From NCBI GenBank assembly GCA_947177925.1, contig CAMWWJ010000235.1, positions 1-5,238 of the forward strand: a stretch of DNA of 5,238 nt, written 5' to 3'. This stretch comes from an uncultured Lachnospiraceae bacterium (GTDB lineage: Bacteria > Bacillota > Clostridia > Lachnospirales > Lachnospiraceae). The notes beneath the pieces were generated by a model that ran no database searches, was not told the origin of the DNA, and saw only the letters and a program-made list of their open reading frames with translations. Below, in pieces: positions 1-5,034 of the stretch. Position numbers and translations under genes: made by a program. Within the stretch, counting starts at the first letter, position 1. Each line of letters starts with the position of its first letter.

Positions 1-126
1 TTTTAAAATTGTGCTTATAGATTAAATTATGCCACTAAAATAAGCCCGCTACCAGTCATATTTCTATAACGGATAGTAGACTTATGATAATGTCCTAACC
101 CATGATTCCCTTTTGATTTATAAAAC

Positions 127-156
127 AAAAAAGCCTTGAAAAATCAAGACTTTTTT
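127..156 (-). terminator. Intrinsic terminator after tRNA-Thr
   Basis: GTCTTGA (150-144) pairs with TCAAGGC (139-133), with one U·G pair, around a UUUU loop. A run of six U follows at 132-127, and the matching A-run at 156-151 can lengthen the stem. It starts three bases after the tRNA 3' end. Because both flanks are A/T runs, it could also stop transcripts from the other strand. Confidence 0.9.
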
Positions 157-159
157 ACA

Positions 160-232
160 AGCTAGCGACGGGAATCGAACCCGTGACCTCAACACTACCA
201 ATGTTGCGCGCTACCGACTGTGCCACGCCAGC
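160..232 (-). tRNA. tRNA-Thr, anticodon GGU
   Basis: A full 73-base cloverleaf can be drawn. The acceptor stem is GCTGGCG/CGCTAGC with one G·U pair at 4-69. The D arm is GCAC/GCGC with an A·C mismatch at 12-23. The anticodon stem is CAACA/TGTTG around TTGGTAG, giving anticodon GGT (199-197), which reads threonine codons ACC and ACU. The variable loop is AGGTC and the T arm is ACGGG-TTCGATT-CCCGT. The discriminator base is U. CCA is not encoded (TGT follows), so the tail must be added by the CCA-adding enzyme. The gene stands alone between its own promoter and terminator. Confidence 0.97.
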
Positions 233-256
233 TTAGTGAACTGCTCACCGAAAGAT

Positions 257-286
257 ATTGTAGCACAGGACAAATTACTTTGTCAA
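257..286 (-). promoter_or_regulatory. Strong housekeeping promoter for tRNA-Thr
   Basis: TTGACA (286-281) is a perfect -35. TACAAT (262-257) is a one-mismatch -10 with an 18-base spacer and a TG at the extended -10 position (265-264). Transcription would begin near 250, leaving about 18 bases for RNase P to remove before the tRNA 5' end at 232. A perfect 6-bp dyad (GACAAA/TTTGTC, 284-269) overlaps the -35 and the spacer. The promoter starts nine bases beyond the stop of the 52-aa gene. Confidence 0.88.
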
Positions 287-294
287 TTCCCTTT

Positions 295-453
295 TTAACG
301 TTTTTGGTTAATCGGTGAAATTCCTTCTTTTCTTACATTATGGGTCTGATTTTGGTTTTCCACCTTTACCTTATTGGTTATGCTGTTAAACATCTCATTG
401 GATTTCTTTTCCTGCAGGTTTTCCGCTTCTTTTTTATTGATTGCTCCGCTCAT
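295..453 (-). CDS. Small 52-aa basic hydrophilic protein, unknown function
   Basis: This open frame runs from an ATG at 453 to a TAA at 295. The translation begins MSGAINKKEAENLQEKK and ends VRKEGISPINQKR. AAAGGAGA lies five bases before the ATG, a strong and well-spaced ribosome binding site, which is the main evidence that it is real. The product has nine Asn, eight Lys, two Arg, six Glu and no Asp, Cys, Tyr or Trp. It is net positive, with no hydrophobic stretch, so it should be soluble and perhaps largely unstructured, or nucleic-acid binding. The composition is reminiscent of small spore proteins, but I see no signature of a named SASP family. A SigG-like -10 lies about 50 bases upstream. 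It follows the 101-aa gene by 93 bases with no clear terminator, so joint transcription is also possible. Function unknown. Confidence 0.65.
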   Translation of the reverse strand: MSGAINKKEAENLQEKKSNEMFNSITNKVKVENQNQTHNVRKEGISPINQKR

Positions 454-497
454 ACTCTTCTCCTTTTCCCTGTTCTTTTCATGACCACATAAGCAGG

Positions 498-527
498 GTT
501 TGCTAATAGTAGTATGTGCAGTTTTTC
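498..527 (-). promoter_or_regulatory. Possible SigG/SigF-type (forespore) promoter before the 52-aa gene
   Basis: CATACTA (504-498) fits the SigG -10 pattern CATWMTA as known from Bacillus. ACATA (527-523) lies 18 bases further up and matches four of five positions of the GCATA-like -35. Transcription would begin about 40 bases before the small gene's ATG. No good housekeeping promoter was found in this gap. Short AT-rich matches like this occur by chance, so this is a suggestion only. Confidence 0.25.
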
Positions 528-546
528 AAAAAGATTATGTACTGTT

Positions 547-852
547 TTATACATCCCTCATAAATTGTTCATATGCCTCGATTTCAATACGATACGCATC
601 TCTTTGGGAAAGCAGCTCCTTTAATTTCTTTTCGCATTCTTCAGAGGCCGCTTTATTTTCCTCCAGATGAACCTTTACCATATCTGCACCTTCTTCTAAA
701 AGATGCTCTTCCAGACATTTTTCGTACAGCTCGCTTTTTACTTCCAGCTCTTCCTTTGTAAACTGTACTTCCTTGATCTGCTCTTCCACTGTTTGGAATC
801 CTACTTTTAATTCCTTATAAATTTTCAACTTGACTTCTAAATGATTGTCCAT
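547..852 (-). CDS. Hypothetical 101-aa charged coiled-coil protein
   Basis: I do not recognise a family. The protein is 101 residues, very rich in Glu, Lys and Leu, with no proline or tryptophan and only two glycines (18 and 55). It should be almost all alpha-helix. Heptad-like spacing of Leu, Val and Ile suggests one or two coiled-coil segments, roughly residues 5-52 and 58-98, with a possible hairpin turn at EEGAD (53-57). There are two cysteines (46 and 73). No signal peptide or membrane segment is seen, so it is probably cytoplasmic. The start is well supported: AGGAG is seven bases before the ATG, and an extended -10 promoter lies about 60 bases upstream. The leader between them is almost pure purine. 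It lies between sigH and a tRNA gene, outside the usual core order, so it may be lineage-specific. A small structural or adaptor role is possible but unproven. Confidence 0.8.
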   Translation of the reverse strand: MDNHLEVKLKIYKELKVGFQTVEEQIKEVQFTKEELEVKSELYEKCLEEHLLEEGADMVKVHLEENKAASEECEKKLKELLSQRDAYRIEIEAYEQFMRDV

Positions 853-910
853 TTGAATTCTCCTTTTTTATTTTTATTTTTTCTTTTTTTCCTTTCGCAC
901 ATTCTTACAT

Positions 911-919
911 ATTATATCA
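911..919 (-). promoter_or_regulatory. Extended -10 promoter (TGATATAAT) for the 101-aa gene
   Basis: A perfect TATAAT (916-911) is preceded by TG at the extended -10 position (919-918). No good -35 is visible at 16-18 bases upstream, which is common for extended -10 promoters of the housekeeping sigma factor. Transcription would begin near 904 and produce an A-rich leader of about 50 bases before the ATG at 852. The site lies in the gap after the sigH stop, so the 101-aa gene probably has its own transcript. Confidence 0.7.
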
Positions 920-944
920 TGTTTTTTCCAATTTTGCTAGAAAA

Positions 945-1577
945 TCAACAATCTTTTCTCAAAACCTTCCGAAGCTTTCCTTTCACCCTCTGAAGGGCAT
1001 TATCCGTAGACTTATCATCCTTTCCAAGCACTTTGGCAATCTGGGAATAGCTCATTCCGGTTATATACAGATCCAGCACCTGCTTTTCAAAAGCGCTCAG
1101 TTCCGTTTCAATTGCACGTTCAATGTCTTCCACATTTTCCCGGTCTATCAAAAGCTCCTCCGGATTTTGTTCATCCTTGGAGGACAGGGCATTTACCAGT
1201 GACATTTCGTTTCCGTTCTTGCCCCCCTCCGATTCCGTTATATTACTATATAAAGATATGTAAGTATTTAAAGGCATATGCTTTTGTCTTCCAGATGCCT
1301 TCACCGCCGTATAAATCTGTCTGGAAATACACAAATCCGCAAAGGTATAAAAGCTGGCATCCCTGCCGCTGTCAAAATCCCGGATTGCCTTAAACAGACC
1401 TATCATTCCTTCCTGGATCAAGTCTTCATTATCAGCTCCCAGAATGTACATGGACTTTGCCTTGCTGCGTACCAGATTTTTATATTTTTCCATAATATAA
1501 TCCGTAATGGCGGCTTCTCCTTCCCGAAGGCGCAAAATCAATTCTTCATCCGATATTTTGTCGAAATCCCTTTCCAT
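945..1577 (-). CDS. sigH: RNA polymerase sigma-H factor (SigH/Spo0H), stationary-phase and sporulation sigma
   Basis: SigH directs RNA polymerase to early sporulation and transition-state promoters. With the start chosen here it has 210 residues, close to the roughly 218 of the Bacillus protein. Sigma region 2 covers about 31-102: GADNEDLIQEGMIGLFKAIR (47-66) is the core-binding and -10 helix segment, and SRQIYTAVKASGRQKH (85-100) is the region 2.4 part. MPLNTYISL and NPEELLIDRE match SigH-specific spacers as I recall them from Bacillus. Region 4 (about 157-205) carries the helix-turn-helix SYSQIAKVLGKDDKSTDNALQR with the conserved DNALQRVK. An ATG 14 codons upstream (1619) also opens the frame, but it has no ribosome binding site and its extra residues overlay a hairpin. 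The ATG at 1577 has GGGAGG just before it, although the spacing is only three bases. The gene follows rlmB as in many Clostridia, but yacP, which sits between them in Bacillus, is absent. Confidence 0.93.
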   Translation of the reverse strand: MERDFDKISDEELILRLREGEAAITDYIMEKYKNLVRSKAKSMYILGADNEDLIQEGMIGLFKAIRDFDSGRDASFYTFADLCISRQIYTAVKASGRQKHMPLNTYISLYSNITESEGGKNGNEMSLVNALSSKDEQNPEELLIDRENVEDIERAIETELSAFEKQVLDLYITGMSYSQIAKVLGKDDKSTDNALQRVKGKLRKVLRKDC

Positions 1578-1580
1578 ATT

Positions 1581-1585
1581 CCTCC
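1581..1585 (-). promoter_or_regulatory. Ribosome binding site that decides the sigH start
   Basis: GGAGG (within GCGGGAGGAAT) is the only Shine-Dalgarno-like sequence near either possible sigH start. It lies three bases before the ATG at 1577, shorter than the usual five to nine. The upstream ATG at 1619 is preceded only by A-rich sequence. The close spacing may lower initiation, or may be compensated by the adjacent hairpin. Confidence 0.7.
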
Positions 1586-1589
1586 CGCA

Positions 1590-1611
1590 AAGGTTAGCAA
1601 TATCTAACCTT
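1590..1611 (-). promoter_or_regulatory. Perfect 8-bp inverted repeat just upstream of the sigH ribosome binding site
   Basis: AAGGTTAG and CTAACCTT form a perfect 8-bp dyad around a 6-base centre (ATATTG on the coding strand). The repeat ends four bases before the GGAGG of sigH. In RNA it would fold as a compact hairpin beside the ribosome binding site. In DNA it could be an operator. There is no U-run after it, so it is not an intrinsic terminator. The structure is seen directly; any role in sigH expression is inferred. Confidence 0.5.
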
Positions 1612-1660
1612 AAAATCATTTCTTTTTTCCATAAATCTACTGTTTTACTTTCTCATCATT

Positions 1661-2401
1661 TTAATTCATTCTCTGGCGCACGATTTCATATGCGAGCACC
1701 CCTGCTGCCACAGAGGCATTTAAGGAATCGATATCTCCCTTCATGGGAATGGATGCCACAAAGTCACATTTTTCCTTTACCAGACGGCTGACACCAGTTC
1801 CTTCGCTTCCTATCACCAGCCCGATGGCTCCTTTTAAATCCAGATCATACATGCTCGTGCCGTCCATATCCCCGCAGACAAACCACATTCCCTCTTTCTT
1901 CAGCTCCTCTATGGTCTTGCCCAGATTGGTAACCTTGGCCACCTTTGTATAGTTCAGCGCCCCTGCAGATGTTCTTGCTACCGTGGCAGTCAGCCCCACT
2001 GCCCTGTTTTTGGGAATGATCACTCCATGGGCGCCTGCCAGATTCGCCGTACGGATAATGGCTCCAAGATTGTGCGGATCCTCTATATTATCCAGCAAAA
2101 ACAAAAAGGGCGGTTCTCCTTTTTCTCTTGCCACCTCCAAAAGCTCCTCTACCTGTGCGTACTCATAAGCAGCCGCATATGCAATTACTCCCTGATGTCT
2201 TTTTGTTTCCGACATCTGATCCAGTCTTTCCTTATCCACGAACTTGATAAGGCTTCCATGCTTTTTGGCTTCTCTTTTTATGGTCATCATAGGACCGTCC
2301 TGACAGCCGTCCAGAATAAAAATCTTATCTATGGGCTTTCCTGCCCGGTATGCTTCAATGACCGCATTTCTTCCTTCAATTGTAAATTCCGTATATCCCA
2401 T
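1661..2401 (-). CDS. rlmB: 23S rRNA (guanosine-2'-O)-methyltransferase, TrmH/SpoU family (RlmB)
   Basis: This SPOUT-class methyltransferase uses S-adenosylmethionine to methylate a ribose 2'-OH. By context and similarity its target is the 23S rRNA P-loop guanosine (G2251 in E. coli numbering). Of 246 residues, about 1-80 form the small substrate-binding domain typical of RlmB/TrmH (FTIEGRNAVIEA at 6-17; RHQGVIA at 68-74). The rest is the knotted catalytic domain. Motif 1 is NIEDPHNLGAIIRTAN (105-120), with the essential Asn and Arg. Motif 2 is LVIGSEGTGVS (195-205). Motif 3 is IPM...SLNASVAAGVLAYE (218-239), which forms the cofactor-binding knot. AGGAG lies five bases before the ATG. The 19-base gap after mrnC puts it in the same transcript. 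The exact target base is inferred; a TrmH-family paralogue with another target is the main alternative. Confidence 0.94.
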   Translation of the reverse strand: MGYTEFTIEGRNAVIEAYRAGKPIDKIFILDGCQDGPMMTIKREAKKHGSLIKFVDKERLDQMSETKRHQGVIAYAAAYEYAQVEELLEVAREKGEPPFLFLLDNIEDPHNLGAIIRTANLAGAHGVIIPKNRAVGLTATVARTSAGALNYTKVAKVTNLGKTIEELKKEGMWFVCGDMDGTSMYDLDLKGAIGLVIGSEGTGVSRLVKEKCDFVASIPMKGDIDSLNASVAAGVLAYEIVRQRMN

Positions 2402-2420
2402 AACCGCTCCTAATCTGTTT

Positions 2421-2864
2421 TTATTTTTCTTTTTCCTTCCATAGCTCCAGGGCCGCCTTTACCAGCTCCAAAATCCGCTTCATCCGGTTTTGCAAATATA
2501 AATAGCCAATCAGCGCTTCAAAGCCTGTTGCCTTTCTGTAATCGGCTACGGAAGCATTTTTTGCCGTAGTATAGGACTTGGCATTTCTACCCCTTCTATA
2601 AACCGCCTTTTCTTCCTCTTCCAGAAGCTCCTGCAGGGCTTCTATCATATATGCCTGTGTGGAAGCCTTTACATAGCTGCTTGTCCTTTTATGTAAGTCA
2701 CTTGCCGAACGGTTTCCCTGCTCCACTACAATGGTACGGATAATCAAATCATATACGCAGTCACCTAAAAAGGCAAGTGCAAGAGGGGAATAGGTTTTCA
2801 CATCCACCTCTTTACACCCGAAGCTTTTCTTGATCTGTTCTAAAATAGTTAAGCTCTCTTCCAT
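2421..2864 (-). CDS. mrnC: Mini-ribonuclease III (MrnC)
   Basis: Mini-III is a dimeric double-strand-specific RNase that matures the ends of 23S rRNA in Bacillus and relatives. The 147-residue product is a lone RNase III catalytic domain with no double-stranded RNA-binding domain, which is the family's defining feature. Visible motifs are YSPLALAFLGDCVYDL (25-40), with catalytic Asp35, and KATGFEALIGYLYL (111-124), with Glu116 as the other metal ligand. RRGRN (90-94) lies in the conserved basic segment between them. The ATG is read in another frame inside the last codons of cysS (16-base overlap). AGGAG sits four bases before it, still within cysS, which suggests translational coupling. The tail (WKEKEK) is charged and variable. 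The position between cysS and rlmB is the standard one in Bacillota and strengthens the call. Confidence 0.95.
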   Translation of the reverse strand: MEESLTILEQIKKSFGCKEVDVKTYSPLALAFLGDCVYDLIIRTIVVEQGNRSASDLHKRTSSYVKASTQAYMIEALQELLEEEEKAVYRRGRNAKSYTTAKNASVADYRKATGFEALIGYLYLQNRMKRILELVKAALELWKEKEK

Positions 2865-4258
2865 TTTACTCCTTCTCTGGTATCTTCTAATACAATGCCC
2901 TTTTCCAATAGTAAGTTCCTGATTTCATCGGCTCTTTGGAAATTCTTATCTTTTCTTGCCGCCTGTCTTTCTTCAATCAGGGCTTCAATATCCCCATCCA
3001 GCATTTCTTCCTTTTTGTCCACGATCAGTCCGCAGATATTGGAAAGCAGGCGGATTTCATCAAGCAGTCCCTGTAAGAATTCCTTTGAGCTTTCCGGCAC
3101 AGCCTTTGTATTGGCAAGCTTTACAAGCTCAAATATGGCGGAAATGGCGTGTGCTGTATTAAAATCATCATCCATGGCTTCGTCAAATTTCTTCTCCAAA
3201 GCCTTTGCTTCCTCAAGCAATGCTTTTTCTTCTCCGGTCAGCTCCACTTTAGAAGCATTGTCCAGCAAATACTTTACATTTTCCACACTGGTGATGATTC
3301 TGTCCAGACCGTTTTTGGCAGCTTCCATTAAATCGGCGCTAAAGTTCAGCTGGCTCCTGTAATGGGCAGACAGCATAAAGAAACGGAGCACCTGTAAATC
3401 ATATTTTTCAGAAATATCCCGGACCGTAAAAAAGTTTCCAAGGGATTTGCTCATTTTCTTATTATCAATATTTAAAAATGCATTGTGCATCCAGTATCTT
3501 GCAAAGGTCTTTCCGTTAGCCGCCTCTGACTGGGCAATTTCATTTTCATGATGGGGAAATACCAGATCCTCTCCTCCTGCATGAATGTCGATTTCATCCC
3601 CTAAATATTTCTTGCTCATAACGGAGCATTCAATATGCCACCCCGGACGTCCGTCGCACCAGGCGGATTCCCAGTATGGTTCTCCTTCCTTTTTGGGCTT
3701 CCATAACACAAAATCCAACGGGTCTTCTTTCTGATCTGCTCCGGATACTAACAGGGAGCGGTTTCCTCCCTGTAAGTCATCCAGATTTTTATGGGACAGC
3801 TTTCCATATTCTTTAAAGCTTCTTGTACGGAAATACACTGTGCCATCCTCAGCCACATAGGCATGCCCTTTTTCTATCAACGTGCTTATCATATCAAGCA
3901 TGCCCGGGATTTCCTCCGTAGCAAGAGGATGGGTGGTGGCAGGCTTTACATTTAATGCCTCCATGTCCTTTTTACATTCTTCAATATAGCGCTTTGAAAT
4001 CACGGAAGCATCCACTCCTTCTTCTATGGCTGCCTTTATGATTTTATCATCCACGTCCGTAAAATTCGACACGTAATTTACTTCATAGCCTTTATGCTCC
4101 ATATAACGGCGTACCGTATCAAATACGATCATGGGTCTTGCGTTGCCGATATGAATCAGGTTGTATACGGTAGGCCCGCATACGTACATCCGCACCTTTC
4201 CTTCTTCTATTGGTACAAATTCTTCCTTGCGTTTGGAAAGTGTATTGTAGATTTTCAT
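2849..4258 (-). CDS. cysS: Cysteinyl-tRNA synthetase CysS
   Basis: This class I aminoacyl-tRNA synthetase charges tRNA-Cys with cysteine, using ATP, in the cytoplasm. At 469 residues it is full length for the family. The HIGH-type motif is HIGN (36-39). The catalytic zinc ligands expected by comparison with the E. coli enzyme are C27, C211, H236 and E240, the last two within FPHHENE. GWHIECS (206-212) and HAGGEDL (226-232) are hallmark active-site segments. The KMSKS loop is exact (268-272). A helical anticodon-binding part fills roughly residues 285-469. A GGAGG lies seven bases before the ATG. Pairing with cysE behind a Cys T-box means that cysteine supply and its use for charging respond to the same uncharged tRNA. 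The last 16 bases overlap the start of mrnC. No oddities were seen. Confidence 0.98.
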   Translation of the reverse strand: MKIYNTLSKRKEEFVPIEEGKVRMYVCGPTVYNLIHIGNARPMIVFDTVRRYMEHKGYEVNYVSNFTDVDDKIIKAAIEEGVDASVISKRYIEECKKDMEALNVKPATTHPLATEEIPGMLDMISTLIEKGHAYVAEDGTVYFRTRSFKEYGKLSHKNLDDLQGGNRSLLVSGADQKEDPLDFVLWKPKKEGEPYWESAWCDGRPGWHIECSVMSKKYLGDEIDIHAGGEDLVFPHHENEIAQSEAANGKTFARYWMHNAFLNIDNKKMSKSLGNFFTVRDISEKYDLQVLRFFMLSAHYRSQLNFSADLMEAAKNGLDRIITSVENVKYLLDNASKVELTGEEKALLEEAKALEKKFDEAMDDDFNTAHAISAIFELVKLANTKAVPESSKEFLQGLLDEIRLLSNICGLIVDKKEEMLDGDIEALIEERQAARKDKNFQRADEIRNLLLEKGIVLEDTREGVKWKRA

Positions 4259-4293
4259 TTGGTTTCCTCCATCCTTTTTCTTTTATGATTTCC

Positions 4294-4977
4294 TTATACT
4301 TCTTCGGATTTTTTCTGCATCCTTCGCAGCTCTTTTAACTCCCCTTCCAATTCAATGAGCCGGTTGGTAAGACATGTATTGGCATACTGAAGGGCTGAAA
4401 TATCTTCCTTTACCGGGTCCGGAAGGAACTGATCCAGATCTTCTCTTGGCAGCGCCTGATTGTTGCGCTTGACTACCCTTCCCGGTACGCCTACTACTGT
4501 AGAATTTGCCGGCACTTCCTGGAGCACCACGCTGCCTGCACCGATTTTGGAATTATCTCCTACCCGAAAGGAACCAAGCACCTTTGCCCCGGCGCTGATC
4601 ATGACATTATTCCCAATAGTGGGATGGCGCTTTCCCTGTTCTTTGCCGGTTCCGCCTAATGTCACACCCTGAAACAGTGTTACATTATCTCCCACAACCG
4701 CCGTTTCTCCTATAATCACGCCGTTTCCATGGTCAATAAAAAATCCTTTTCCTATTTTCGCTCCCGGATGGATTTCAATTCCGGTTTTCCTGACTCCCCG
4801 CTGGGAAATCCATCGCGCCAGAAAATAATGTTTATTTACATATAGCTTATGTGCCAGCCTGTAATGAAGCATTACTTTAAAGCTTGGATATAAAAATACT
4901 TCCATGGAGGAATGAATGGCAGGGTCACGCTCTTTGATAATGGCAATTTCTTCTCTTATCCTTTTTATCATTCCCAT
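4294..4977 (-). CDS. cysE: Serine O-acetyltransferase CysE
   Basis: CysE transfers acetyl from acetyl-CoA to L-serine in the cytoplasm, giving O-acetylserine, the carbon skeleton for cysteine. The 227-residue protein has the short form usual in Bacillota. An N-terminal helical part contains RDPA (17-20), whose Asp matches a serine-binding residue of the family. The left-handed beta-helix of hexapeptide repeats runs from about residue 66 to 167. It includes IDHGNG (81-86) with the catalytic Asp/His pair, IIGETA, VTLGGTGK (105-112), the RHP motif (117-119) and GAGSVV (146-151). Residues about 203-225 form a charged, probably helical tail. The start is set by AGGAGG seven bases before the first ATG; the Met at position 3 has no comparable site. 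It is the first gene after the cysteine T-box, and its stop is 35 bases before cysS. The fold and motifs leave little doubt. Confidence 0.97.
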   Translation of the reverse strand: MGMIKRIREEIAIIKERDPAIHSSMEVFLYPSFKVMLHYRLAHKLYVNKHYFLARWISQRGVRKTGIEIHPGAKIGKGFFIDHGNGVIIGETAVVGDNVTLFQGVTLGGTGKEQGKRHPTIGNNVMISAGAKVLGSFRVGDNSKIGAGSVVLQEVPANSTVVGVPGRVVKRNNQALPREDLDQFLPDPVKEDISALQYANTCLTNRLIELEGELKELRRMQKKSEEV

Positions 4978-5006
4978 AAAATCGCCTCCTAACGATTCAA
5001 CGAAAC

Positions 5007-5034
5007 AAAAAAAAATCGCCTCTAAAAAGAGACG
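5007..5034 (-). terminator. Intrinsic terminator of the T-box leader
   Basis: CGTCTCT (5034-5028) pairs with AGAGGCG (5023-5017) around a UUUU loop, with one G·U pair and a closing A-U pair possible outside the stem. A run of nine U follows at 5015-5007. The 5' arm is the same segment that can pair with the T-box core, so the two structures exclude each other. The hairpin lies 30 bases before the cysE start and works as an attenuator, not an end-of-operon terminator. Confidence 0.93.

Noticed and set aside
1..125. Possible small gene or promoter downstream of the tRNA terminator
   Set aside because: Frames on both strands close within a few codons, and no -35/-10 pair or ribosome binding site stands out. 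I see nothing supportable here.
923..944. A/T-rich inverted repeat after the sigH stop as a terminator
   Set aside because: Only about five A-T pairs form and there is no U-run on the coding strand, so it is too weak to call.
1578..1619. Upstream ATG at 1619 as the sigH start
   Set aside because: It has no Shine-Dalgarno sequence, the added 14 residues do not resemble SigH N-termini, and the stretch contains the inverted repeat. The ATG at 1577 has GGGAGG before it.
2027..2413. 128-aa plus-strand frame opposite rlmB, and similar plus-strand frames at 1112-1791 and 4460-4672
   Set aside because: All are antisense to genes with clear conserved motifs and lack ribosome binding sites.
2895..3362. 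155-aa open frame on the plus strand
   Set aside because: It lies wholly antisense to cysS, has a low-complexity Ser/Phe-rich translation and no ribosome binding site. It is a shadow of the strongly conserved synthetase frame.
4257..4274. Five-codon frame (MEETK) ending in ATGA at the cysS start
   Set aside because: Its ATG overlaps the cysS ribosome binding site region and has no properly spaced site of its own. It is most likely an accident of ATGGAGG.
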